Shown: in pieces, positions 1 through 10,104 of the stretch
Layout: each line of letters begins with the position of its first letter
Position numbering within the stretch: the first letter of the stretch is position 1
Source of the DNA: Pachyseris speciosa
Taxonomy: Eukaryota > Cnidaria > Anthozoa > Scleractinia > Pachyseridae
Length of the DNA stretch: 64,000 nt
Assembly: GCA_016490735.1 (NCBI GenBank)
Contig: JAEMWC010000004.1
Location: 1,076,001-1,140,000 of the forward strand
Direction: 5' to 3'
Program-made: the position numbers and the translations under genes
The notes under the pieces: model-generated
The model's input: only the letters and a program-made list of their open reading frames with translations
What the model was told of the DNA's origin: nothing
Databases searched by the model: none

Positions 1-1089
1 GGGTAAAAGTTTAGAGTACTGGCTGTCTGGAATAACCTTAAGGGCTAGCGGAACCAGGCAGCCAGTTGACATCAGCAATAAATAGAAATAAATTATAGGT
101 CAGCAAGAAAACTGAAGCACAAATACACACATAAAAAGAAAACAACAACAAACAAACAACGTTTTGAAACTATTGAGGGTAAGAAAGAAAACTGAGTTAA
201 GTTTAATCAGTGAGTACATTTGAATTCCATAGAAAAATACCGCGAAGAGAAGCAAACTTCCCAGTTTTGAGGTAAAGCTTTTTAAGGAAGATCTTTTGAG
301 TGCTTCCAAAGTTTTAAAGCTGAAAATATTTGCCTTTGTCTATTATATAAAGTTTCGGGAAATAGCGACTGTGCAATATTGGGAAAGAATGGAGCACGCC
401 TGAGTAAGATTGAGTGTACGGCACAGGGCAGAGACAGCTGCCAACCAAAAACGACTCGAGTTAGTGTAGGGAGGCTACTGAGGGGCTGAAAATCTCCAAC
501 ATGATAATCATCATCATCCTACAGGCAGCGAACTTATGACCTTCAAATTTGACGTATCCGGTTTCTCTCGTAGCTGAACGAGTCTTCGTTTCTTCATTGT
601 CAAAATCAAGTGAATGTTTTAAAATCTTTAACGAAACGATAGGCGATTGATAAAGGCCAGCCCTTTGTCCCCTGTATTTCACTGTTACTCCTTTACACAC
701 TCTGAAGTTCGACAGAATCCCATCAAAAGTGGTGGAACTACGACATCTTTGTCGTGACTGAAAGACAGGTGAGGTTCAAATCTCGTCCACTGAGACAATG
801 GCGCGATCTAATTGTCGTTATATTCCTTCGATCGCTGAGTGCTGTTGATTTCATAAAGGTAAAGCGATAAACAAGCCAAGAGAGTGGACAAGAATATAGC
901 TATAGTCGATAAAAAAGAAAGGGAAGAAAAAGCTGACACTGGGTAAAATTCTACTGACGAGAGAACACTCCAAAGCTGTTACAACATTGGATATAAATTT
1001 ACTGCTAGCTCAAGACACCGCTTACTACATCAACATGAAGTTGATCCGGAAATTGTTGAGAGCCTAGCCAGCGAAGCAAGAGAAAACGG
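1..1089. other. No gene recognised
   Basis: About 1.1 kb of AT-rich sequence. Short open frames on both strands show no family motif and no matching splice structure. It could contain the missing first (signal peptide) exon of the broken USOMP5-like copy downstream, but I could not identify one. Confidence 0.4.
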
Positions 1090-1215
1090 GTAGTGGGATG
1101 GGGAGGGTGAAAGAAATGTTGGGTTTTGAGGAGAGGGGAAAGCCGGAGTACCCGGAGAAAAACCTCTCAGAGCAAAGTAGAGAACCACGCTGTGGCCACT
1201 GCGCCAACCCTGCTC
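1090..1215 (-). mobile_element. tRNA-derived SINE, internally deleted
   Basis: On the minus strand this begins with GGGTTGGCGCAGTGG, a Pol III A-box. It then jumps to a body ending in a CCCCTCTCC tract and an AACATTTC motif. The same head and body occur on the plus strand at 38785-39015, where the B-box is intact. Here the stretch carrying the B-box is missing, so this copy should not be transcribed by Pol III. Confidence 0.6.
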
Positions 1216-1773
1216 CCCATACAACAGAAACGAAGCTCAAGTTTTATTTGATACTGTTTGTCTCAACTGAAAACATGACTGTTGGCAGTTCATAACTACA
1301 GCAAACGTTTATCGCCTGCCATTGTAATGAAATAGTTCCATGACAGGTGCCTTAAATTCAGCTTCGTGAGTTGATTGTCAGAGACCTTAGAGAGTTTCTA
1401 AAAGGAAGCGTGGGGCATGTGTTTTATCCACTAACTATATGATGTTTACAGTTCGGCCGCGCATAGTGATCCGGGAATATCACCAAAATTTTTCTGGTAG
1501 GTATGCGGGACTTTTCTTGTAGGTTTCAAACTCGTTAGACACGTCATAGAGACTCTTGCTACTGAAAAATTTGGCTGTGGTTTGCGATGCCTGAGAAACG
1601 AAAACTGCCAATCATACAACACCAAATCACCTGGAAATCAAGGAAACATGACCTGTGAATTCAGTGAGAAGACAAAACGATCACGTCGAGATAACTTGAG
1701 ACCAAGTCCAGGATTCACTTATTTCGGTCAAGGTAAGCACAAATTCATGTTCATGAAGACTCTTTTATGGATG

Positions 1774-1910
1774 TTTCGGCGATGGATTGTGAGGCGGGAG
1801 AAACACGCGCGCGTGAATTAGCGAGGCGCTCCCCTCCCCTCGCGTCGCGTCCCCTCGCAATTTTTTCGCGCGCGCGTGTATTTCTCCCGTTTTACAATCC
1901 ATCGCCGAAA
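1774..1910. mobile_element. Hairpin MITE in the intron of the broken USOMP5-like copy
   Basis: Terminal inverted repeats of about 38 bp open with TTTCGGCGATGGATTGT and close with its complement. They continue through a GGCGGGAGAAA / TTTCTCCCGTT arm into a CG-rich core with CGCGCG runs. No coding capacity. It lies where the EGF exon would be expected. Confidence 0.75.
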
Positions 1911-2404
1911 TTAGAGACTACTTGCAGTCTAGGAAATCTCTTTTTTTTTCCGAGGTTGCTTGTGACAATATCGAAAAACTCACATCTTTCATTGACGATT
2001 TACCATGCTAGAAACTTGCCACCTTAGTCATCACCAAATACTTTTCCGTTGTTTTTAAATTGCAGTTGCAAGCAGAGGTTGGCATTCTTCTCATCCTGGT
2101 CAATCCTGCAAAGACATTCTAGACTATGGAGATTCATTAGGAAACGGCGAGTACTGAATTGATCCTGAGAAAAGCGGAAAACCGTTTAAAGTCTACTCCG
2201 ATATGACAACTGACGGAAGTAAGTGGTGGCTCATTATCTAAGTAAGGAGAGTTGTCAGTAGCCTTTATTTGAGTGGTGAAGAAAATCGCATGCGAAAAGC
2301 TCAGCAACGCAGGATTCTCGCAGGTTCAGTTAGGTGAAAACGAAAAATTTTAGAGGTTACGGTTTACGAAGACACTCGCAGTTTTATTTTCAACGATTCG
2401 ACGC

Positions 2405-2486
2405 GGTTTTCAATTGAGTGACTTCAAACCAAAACCACTAACCAAAGCACTGCGTAACGCTGACCAATCACAACAGACCGAAACAT

Positions 2487-2531
<45 letters not shown>

Positions 2532-2890
2532 TGTTGACAACGTGGCGCGAAATTGAAAACCAGGGGCTTATATGGCGTGGGTCAATAGATTGGTAAATAA
2601 ATTGGTTTAGTCTATAGAGTGACTTTTAATTTAGTGTCGTAAAACCGAAACCGATGCAATTACTCTGACCACTTCAAGGAAAAAACTCGAAGAACCAATC
2701 AGAATACGAAGCAATTACATGCAACGGGCGCTAGACCTGAGTGAGGGAAAACCCGCCGCGTGCAAGTCACGTCTGGTTTTGCTTCTCATTGGTTGAGAAA
2801 GTGGGGCAGGTTTATCTAACCAATCACAAAGCGAAGTAAAGCAAAACCAAATTAAAGCAAGCGAGCATTAATTTCAACACCCAATAGAGC
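2405..2890. repeat. Degraded TIR elements with a (CAT)n microsatellite
   Basis: GCGGTTTTCAATTGAGTG at the left end matches the terminus of the MITE at 19151-19433. The right part (from about 2620) shares the CCAATC/GATTGG-rich composition and the TACATG / GCAATTACATG motif of that family in reverse. A pure ATC/CAT run covers about 2484-2531 and creates a meaningless poly-His frame. It sits in the last intron of the broken USOMP5-like copy. Confidence 0.55.
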
Positions 2891-3063
2891 GTTTCCATTC
2901 ACGTGACTACCGGCCATATTGGTTTATTGAAACAAAAGAAAGTATTTGCATTAAAATAGGGTTCAATTCCCAGAGGTTTAGTTTGAGACCCCAACATGAC
3001 CGCCGTTTCTTTGTCTTGGAACACCAACATGGCCGGCGTGACGTCATGTGAAAACACCCTATT
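2884..3063. mobile_element. Small TIR element (MITE)
   Basis: The left end AATAGAGCGTTTCCATTCAC and the right end, read as complement AATAGGGTGTTTTCACATGA, form imperfect terminal repeats enclosing about 140 bp. No coding capacity. It ends about 60 bp before the last exon of the broken USOMP5-like copy. Confidence 0.55.
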
Positions 3064-3642
3064 GAAAACCGCTCAATAGAAGACGTGTGAAATACTAAGA
3101 AGTTCACTATTGACTGAATTTCAGGATGCTGGCTCCTCGTTATAGAAAACCAAGATTCTCTCCACACATTATCAGGCGAGACTTCATTCCGCACCATCGA
3201 CAGTTACAGAAGCAACAAATTGGTTCTCGCACATAGCGCCTTTAAAGAGCTGAGTAAACACCTGCCTCTTACTCAAATACGATTCCACTGCAGTAAACTA
3301 AATGGACGTACGTTCCACGTGTCTACCGTCACTAACCGCACTGGAGAAGCTGTAATCCAGTACTTCACTGGGGAGAGGGATGCCATTCCAGCGTCCTGTG
3401 GATCGTTTAAACAAATTAAGGGAGACAATTCTTACCTCGCAAGTCAATGCGCCAGATGGGGAATTGAAAATGGCCAGTTTTACGTTGGTAAATGGGGGCA
3501 ACCATGGAGCCGTGAATTGTATGACCACACTACATTTGTTCCCAATGAATATCACTGGTTGCCAGCATACAACAGGTGGGATTGTGATGATTATGCAGTC
3601 ACATCGTCTACTGGAGACTTCTGGACGATCTGGGTCCGCTAA

Positions 3643-5148
3643 CTGACGCCGTTATACTGAAGCATAAAGGAGAACTGTAAAATTCTTTTGAAAACTGGGT
3701 AAATTTATTGGGATTTTCATTGCTCGTACATTTTTTAAAAAATGCTTTGGTAATTGAAGTACCGGTCATACTCTATCGGTAAAGCACCTCGTATAGGCCG
3801 AAGCCTCTGTTTCTTTTAACTAATGTCGCCACTGTAATTCTGTTGGCGTCTCCCTGTATTAGCTGCCGGCACGAGAATACCTTTGGCGGCCTTCACACTC
3901 TACACAAAATACACTGATGGAGACCCGGGGTGTACACCCTAAAATGGCCTATACGCTTTAGGTATATGAAAGGGTGGCGATTCCACGAGTCGAAGTATAT
4001 GAAAGGGAAGGGAAATCTGTCATTGAGGTATTTAAAAGGGCTTTTCATTAAAATATTCGAACACGCGTACCTTATCTGCTTATGACTGTACTATTTTATT
4101 TATTGAACGCTACGTGAAAATGACAAGAAGACTTCCTGTTTTAGGTATACGAAAGGGGTACTATTTGTCAATGGAAGGTATACGAAAGGGGTACCTTTTC
4201 TGTCAAAAGAAAACAGGTATATAAAAAGGGTAATGGGTCGGACCTCGGGGCGGAGCCTACCCGTATTAATTTTGTTTTAAACGAACAAACAAAACACAAG
4301 AGCGACAACAATTATAATGCAATAACGCAAACAGCGCTTTCTAAACATTTAACGATTAAGTTCTGTGGGCCGGGATGTTTCAATTCGGCCTTTTCAGTTA
4401 AGTCTTGAGGAAAAATTATTCCGGCAATTAATTCAAATTTTTCTTCAAGATATTCTGGCAACCGTCTGAAGCTTTGCTATTGAATTGAGTTGAAACTGCA
4501 CTACCAAAAACGTTTATGAACGAAGTTCATCGATGGGCGGTCCTTTTTATTGTATTTTGTAACTGTGGTTTTTCTGAATTAGGCCAACACATGGGATTGC
4601 ATCTGCTTTGGCCCCAGAAACGCTTGTATGTATTGATTAGGATGTTGGTCATTAATTGATCATGTAATTTTTTGATATTTTTTTTTTTCTCGGCATATTA
4701 GCATGTATTGTTAGGGGCCTAATCAGCCTCATCAACCCGAGTTGAAATAAAGCTACCTACCTACCATTGCAGTATTCAGCATATTTTAAAAACAGTTATA
4801 TCCTATTTCAAATTTCTAGTTTCCCTTTATGAATTATGCAACCAAAACAACAGTTATTCCATAATGATATCTCACTATATATATGGTGAAGTTAGCGTTT
4901 GGATTTTTCTGAAAATCATTTGTTTTCCTTAGTTGAGGTGGAAAATAGCGGGAGTCGGTGATACATTTATGGACAATGTTTTTTAGCCAGTAATAATACA
5001 GCCGATAACACACTGGTAATGTGACCCAAAGGATAGAAGGATGTGACTAATCCGAAGAAATTTAACAGTGGCGATTTCTCCTCGAGAACGGTTAAAACGT
5101 TTTCTGTTCACACTATCGTAATTGTGTCTACTTTGGCCCCAGAAACGC
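3643..5148. other. Intergenic; repeated motif and a LINE-type tail
   Basis: Between 3960 and 4240 the phrase GTATATGAAAGGG / GTATACGAAAGGGG recurs at least five times at irregular spacing, which points to a decayed tandem repeat. At 4730-4765 the sequence TTGAAATAAAGCTACCTACC resembles the simple-repeat tail of a truncated LINE. No gene seen. Confidence 0.4.
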
Positions 5149-5457
5149 TTAAGCCGCGGCTACACGAGCGATTTTTTGCTTGCGATGGTGATGCGATTTT
5201 TTCAAATTTTGTCGCGTCGCCACTGCGCGATGAAAATCACCCGTGTAGCCACCCTCGCACAGGTGACGCGACAGCTCAAAAAATCGCAGAAAAAGAATCG
5301 CGAAAAATTAAACTCATTCAATTTCTCGCGATTTTTTTCTTGCGACGTTCAAGGGTGGCTACACTTGCGATTTTCATCGCGCGCTGGTGACGCGACAAAA
5401 TTGAAAAAATCGCATCACCATCGCAAGCAAAAAATCGCTCGTGTAGCCGCGGCTTAG
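5149..5457. mobile_element. TTAA-type foldback MITE, about 301 bp
   Basis: A near-perfect palindrome. The left arm starts GCCGCGGCTACACGAGCGAT and the right arm is its exact complement; homology extends inward through GCAAGC/GCTTGC and ATGAAAATC/GATTTTCAT blocks. It is flanked by TTAA (5149-5152) and TTAG (5454-5457), compatible with a piggyBac-type TTAA duplication with one mutation. The two overlapping open frames inside are products of the palindrome. Confidence 0.75.
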
Positions 5458-5825
5458 GTACGGTGGAGCATTTGTTTGTTACTTGTTATGACGTCAGTGT
5501 GTTCAATGTCCATTGCCGTCATTTTTACACTAAACCACCCAGGAATCCGTTCCAGAAAGCTACGTTTTCAGTGACCGAGTGTGAACAGAGGGCCAAAGTG
5601 GATAAAAAAGTTGCATTTTCCACATAATCTGGATTAGTGGGGACCTAAGCATTTTTGTGCAACATATCACGCACTTATTGGCAAGACACAGTTCTTTTTC
5701 CTCAGTTTTTTTCTTTTATAATTTAATTGTACCCGCATACGACTGATCGTGGGTCACCATGTAGTTTTTGTTTTTCAATTTAATATTCAGGTTGAAAATT
5801 TGCAAAACACTTCAATCTTAGTGCG

Positions 5826-5827
5826 TG

Positions 5828-5860
<33 letters not shown>

Positions 5861-5862
5861 CG
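5826..5862. repeat. (TA)n microsatellite
   Basis: An alternating TATATA run broken once by a C. No gene is attached to it. Confidence 0.85.
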
Positions 5863-6099
5863 CTCCAGCTGGGTGATTTGAACTGCTTGGCATGTTTGTC
5901 TAATATTTCCGTTCTTTAAATCGCTAACGTCATCGACCGAAAGTTTCTTGTCTTTCAATCTGGGCCCAATATATTTTGCAAGTTTCTGGTCGAGGCAAAA
6001 TGTACATTTTTTAAAATAAAACTTCAAGATTTAAATCCCCGGTAATGTTAATTACCATTTTGATGACTTAAATTCTTTTTGGTTTGCAAGTATGCCGTT

Positions 6100-6965
6100 A
6101 CAGAAATGGTTATTTTAATGCGCTTGCCAATTTCACTTAAATCTTTCAATGATGTTTTTTCTCCACCCACCTCTATTTTAATTGAAATGTACTATCTGAT
6201 CGACGTCAAAACTGTGTTTTAATCCGTCCTTTAAGCTGTATTAAAACATTATGGTTTCTCCTCGATCAAATGAATATCCAGTTTATTTACTCGAGACTGG
6301 CTGCGCTATGATTGACCATTATCATTTTCATAACCTGAAGGGACCAGCCCCGTATTAATTAAAAACGTGAAAGAGAGCACGCTTTTGTTCGTTTGTTTGA
6401 AATTCTGCCGACTGGCTCCTAAAGCGACTCAAAAAAATGTGTTTCGTGTCACTTTCCTCCAATCTGAGTTTAATGGGAAAGGGACTAAGTGAAAAAATAT
6501 TAGTGACTTTCAACGAAGGGATCCCATTTATTCCATCAGAAATGGTTATTTCAATGGGCTTGCCAATTCACTTAAATCTTTCAATGGTGTTTTTTTCACC
6601 ATCCACCTCTATTTTAATTGAAATGAACTGTCTGATCGACGTCAAAACTGTGTTTAATCCGTCCTTTAAGCTGTATTAAAACATTATGGTTTCTCCTCGA
6701 TGAAATGAATATCCAGTTTATTTATTTAAGACTGGCTGCGCTATTATCATCTTCATAACCTGAAGGGACCAGCCCCATATTAATTAAAAACGTGAAAGAG
6801 AGCACGCTTTTGTTCGTTTGTTTGAAATTCTGCCGACTGGCTCCTAAAGCGACTCAAAAAAAATGTGTTTCGTGTCACTTTCCTCCAATCTGAGTTTAAT
6901 GGTAAAGGGACTAAGTGAAAAAATATGAGTGCATTTCAACGAAGGGATCCCATTTATTCCATCAC
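6100..6965. repeat. Tandem duplication, two units of about 430 bp
   Basis: The stretch containing TGATCGACGTCAAAACTGTG, GAAGGGACCAGCCCC and GCCGACTGGCTCCTAAAGCG occurs twice in direct order. Corresponding positions lie about 425-436 bp apart (6122 and 6558; 6383 and 6808). The copies differ by a few substitutions and by a short deletion near 6745 in the second. The 80-codon open frame across the junction has no recognisable product. Confidence 0.8.
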
Positions 6966-8007
6966 AAGCATGGGTGAAAGAAAAGACAAAATTTATTAAT
7001 TGCGAGATGCAGAAAACAAAAATGCCTGTTCAAGTACAACTGTCATGTTTCGAATTTCTTTGGCATGAGGCGGAGACTGTCCAAGTACACAATCCAATAA
7101 ATGCCTAAAACATAACTGCAGATAGCAAATCAGAATCGAGAATTTTGTTATAGTTATGATTCGGGTGGAAACTACATTAGGTTGACTGTTAAAGGTTCTG
7201 TAAAACGCATGGAAACGTAAACGGCATGTAAAACATTTATTAATAATTGATAACTACGAAGGATATGAAATTGACACTGACAGTTGGTCTGGTATTGACC
7301 AAAAATTAACAGTGTAATAGCTCACTGTGGGTTCTGTTTAGGCTTCTTCCATGCAAGTATGGCGGGGTGTTTCTTCTGGGTAATGGATTTGCTGTTTGTC
7401 TGTTTTGTCTGGGGAGCTTGGTTGCAACGCGGTATAACTGTTTATCAAGGTAAGGAATTACCTTTCGAGCTAGCTTAACTTAAAGAGCAAACGTCGCCAT
7501 TATACCTACAATATCCTTTTGACAAACGCCCCAACTAACGTGACTAGAAATCGGCAGGATTGCCGACAGGATGCTAAAATTTATCGGATGGCAAGGTTCT
7601 AGCTTTAGCTTCTATCGATTAGTTTGTTTTTATTTGTTTTGGTGAGAATCTCAAAGGAAGGATAAATCTGTTCTTAACTCGTTGCGTCTGCCACTTACGC
7701 GTCAATACTGGCAATGGCTCATTTATAATAGCAGGGCAAATTAAAACTGTTTCAAATCGTAAGTCGCACGAAGAGAAGAATATTAACATTTCTTATCACA
7801 AAACGCGGAATTTTCAATTCGGTAAAAAACGACGGAACGAGCCCTTGAAACAGAAAGTTTGTCAGCGCGGATACACATTAAAATATTGGGGTTTTTGGCT
7901 ACACCTGCATCCACCGTCCATTTTTTAGCTGTTACTACGTTTATAAAACCCAGCCGTCGTCGAACTTCACTGTAGATTGAAAGCTACATCTTACCCCTTA
8001 TCTCCTT
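6966..8007. other. No gene recognised
   Basis: AT-rich sequence between a local duplication and a TIR element. I see no exon with family motifs and no clear repeat. Confidence 0.35.
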
Positions 8008-8563
8008 ATGCACCAGTCAGTGTTTAGCCCCAGGGGAGGGGAGCAGGGCATACCCAGGGGGATTTGACGTTTTACCTTATTTTAATGTCAAATACTCTGC
8101 CCAGGGGACAAGTGCAGGTGTCAAATACCCCTTCCATTGGGGTAAACAACCAAAAAACAACTCACCAGTTTTTTGGAATTCTTCGAGCCCATTCGCTTCC
8201 ACGCCCTTTCTTTTCTGTCTCTAGACGTCCCAACATCCACGAGTTTTTTCAAGCTGTTTAACATTCCGTTTCAACAACTACTAAATTGCAGAACGGTGGG
8301 CAATCCGACACTTAAACTCAATCCCAGGCTCTTCCGAGTAATTTTCGACCTCGAACCCAGGCTCTTCTGGGTAATTTTCATGATGGTGAACTAAGAGGCT
8401 CTTCTGCGACCATGTCAAACATCCCCACCCTTGGGATCCCGTGTCATGTCAAATTTCTTACTATTCCCCACCCACGGGAGAGGATATCAAGTCAAATCCC
8501 CTGGGTATGCCCTTCCTCCCCCCCCTCCCGGAGGGGGGGGGGGCTAAACATTGACAAGTGCAT
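8008..8563. mobile_element. GC-rich nonautonomous TIR element
   Basis: The termini ATGCACCAGTCAGTGTTTAG and (complement of the right end) ATGCACTTGTCAATGTTTAG are inverted copies. They run into C/G-rich arms with CCCAGGGGGATTTGAC and its counterpart GTCAAATCCCCTGGG. CCAGGCTCTTC-type words repeat in the centre. No open frame of note. It ends about 90 bp before the recognisable BEL LTR. Confidence 0.65.
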
Positions 8564-8650
8564 TAGTGCAACATTTCCCACCACGTAAATAGAAACAAAT
8601 TTCGGAAAGACGAACTAGCCGCGATATCCAGCAAAGAAGTCGTAAACGGA

Positions 8651-8868
8651 AGTTGCGTTACAGCATGACACTTATAGTTCACGGCTAAGATCACGAGATT
8701 TGAAAAACCATTGTAATCGGAGACGTTCAGAGAAGAAAAGAAGGTTTTGTGAGATCGAGAAAAGGAGAGACGTGTTAGAAAACTAGGAGGAGAATAAAAC
8801 AAGGATTTGTCGAGTACAAGTGGGTTGCGAGTTCGTGAGTTTAGAGTGTACCCCACAAGTTCGGTACA
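8651..8868 (+). repeat. BEL 5' LTR (minimum extent)
   Basis: It aligns without large gaps to 14683-14900, starting GTTGCGTTACAGCATGACAC and ending AAGTTCGGTACA. About ten substitutions separate the two copies, which suggests moderate age. Homology just upstream is limited to ACGGA, so the real left edge is uncertain. Confidence 0.8.
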
Positions 8869-8872
8869 TTTG

Positions 8873-8886
8873 TGGTGCCGGGACCA
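8873..8886 (+). promoter_or_regulatory. BEL primer-binding site
   Basis: TGGTGCCGGGACCA lies four bases after the LTR. TGG is the complement of a tRNA CCA end, so this fits first-strand priming by a tRNA. The donor tRNA was not identified. Confidence 0.65.
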
Positions 8887-8968
8887 GGATCAAGGAATCG
8901 GCGGAGACAACGACAGAGGATTTGACAGATTTGGACTGACCGCGTGGCCGGAGCGGTAAAGCAAATTC

Positions 8969-10100
8969 ATGGAAGACAAAGAGCAGCTTTCAGAAGCGAT
9001 GAAGCGCCTAGAAAGAAACATCGATGAGGAGGTTACGAAGTTAAAATACTACATGGAGCCGGCTGACGAGCTTATTGAAAATAACGATTACTTAGAGATG
9101 GAGATTGCCGTAAAACAAGGGACTCAAATAATTGATAAAATTTATACGGATCTCATTTCACAACTGGAAGGCATGAAGCTAGACTTTGGAACTTCGGCGC
9201 GAGATGTTCGACAGTGGAAGAAGGACAAAAAGAACGAGTTTTCTCGTTTTATACAGGAAAAGGACAAAATTTCCGAAATATTGCGAGGAGCGCGTGACAC
9301 GAGAACGACAACAACAAGAAAAAGAATTCTGGGAAGAGGGGTTCAGAGCCGAGCTGCGCGTGGCAGAGCAGAAGTTGGAAATGGAAACGGCCGCTAAAGC
9401 TACTCACGCAAAGCTACCCAAGTTAAAAATCACACCCTTCGAGGGCACTTCATCGGATTGGGTCTGATTTGAAAATATGTATGTTACGCAAGTCCACCGC
9501 CAACCAATTCCAGACGAAGAGAAATTTGGCTACTTGTTAGAGATGGTCACACCCAAGGTAAGAGAGAAAATTTCCAACCTTAAACCCGGTACATTGGGGT
9601 ACAAAACAGCATGGGAGAGACTACAAAGGGAATACGGGCAAACTAAGCTTGTTGTGAATGCCCACATGGACGAAATCATAAACTTGACTCCAGTAAAAGG
9701 GAACAGTTTCGAAAAAGTTAGAGAGTTGTATGAAAAGTTAAGCAAGAATTACGACGCCTTACACACCCTGGGGGAGGCTGACATGCTGAGGGGGTTCGTG
9801 ATGACGACGCTGAAGAAATTACCACAAGTTAAACCTGATCTTGTAAGAGTTGACGATAGCTGGGAGGAATGGAGCATGAAAGAATTGATCGAAAATCTGC
9901 AAAAATGGCTCGAAAGAAACAAGTCTGATGACTCGTCCACTGACACTGGGGAGTCGCGTAAAAGGGAACGGCACTGGTATACAAGGGGGAAAAAGGAGAC
10001 CAGCCGTGAACCTAGAGCCCCTTCTTGCCTTTACTGTTAAGGTGACCACTAGGGGGAAGCCTGTGGAGTTTTCGACACCTTAGAGAAAAGAAGAAATTTC
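8969..10100 (+). pseudogene. BEL gag-like region (DUF1759-type), broken
   Basis: The ATG at 8969 opens a coiled-coil-rich start (MEDKEQLSEAMKRLERNIDE). The frame must shift by one near 9280 to continue into KLPKLKITPFEGTSSDW, which is typical of BEL gag. A TGA at 9465-9467 follows directly and interrupts an otherwise continuous frame. The next block (LLEMVTPKVREKI, AWERLQREYGQ, and a Lys/Glu-rich tail) is characteristic of the DUF1759 capsid-like region of BEL elements and runs to a stop at 10040. Two lesions in 1.1 kb mean no full-length gag is made. Confidence 0.85.
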
Positions 10101-10104
10101 TTTT

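Larger units (their letters stand above)
1523..3642 (+). pseudogene. Broken USOMP5-like secreted protein gene (PAN + fibrinogen-like)
   Basis: This is a degenerate paralogue of the intact gene at 16939-20024. Three exons can be placed: 1523-1732 (PAN/apple, with CGLRCLRNENCQSYN), 2066-2218 (the segment before the fibrinogen-like domain, KPFKVYSDMTTDG) and 3125-3642 (C-terminal domain, ending DFWTIWVR). All junctions are phase 1 with good GT/AG sites, and the joined length is a whole number of codons. Two lesions are visible. TGA at 2155-2157 replaces the Trp codon of the GEYWIDP motif seen in the intact copy, and a Cys in the following KVFCEM motif has become Ser. The EGF exon of the intact copy is absent; only 333 bp separate exons one and two, and 137 bp of that is a MITE. 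The last exon stays fully open, so inactivation looks recent, or the stop could be an assembly error. Assignment to the coral skeletal organic matrix protein 5-like family is by recognition of layout, not by search. Confidence 0.7.

Noticed and set aside
461..700. 79-codon minus-strand frame
   Set aside because: No family motif, and no splice signals that would join it to neighbours.
2414..2596. Frame with a 14-histidine run
   Set aside because: Produced by the (CAT)n microsatellite in an intron.
5043..5457. Two overlapping frames of over 110 codons
   Set aside because: They run through the palindromic MITE; composition and symmetry explain the openness.
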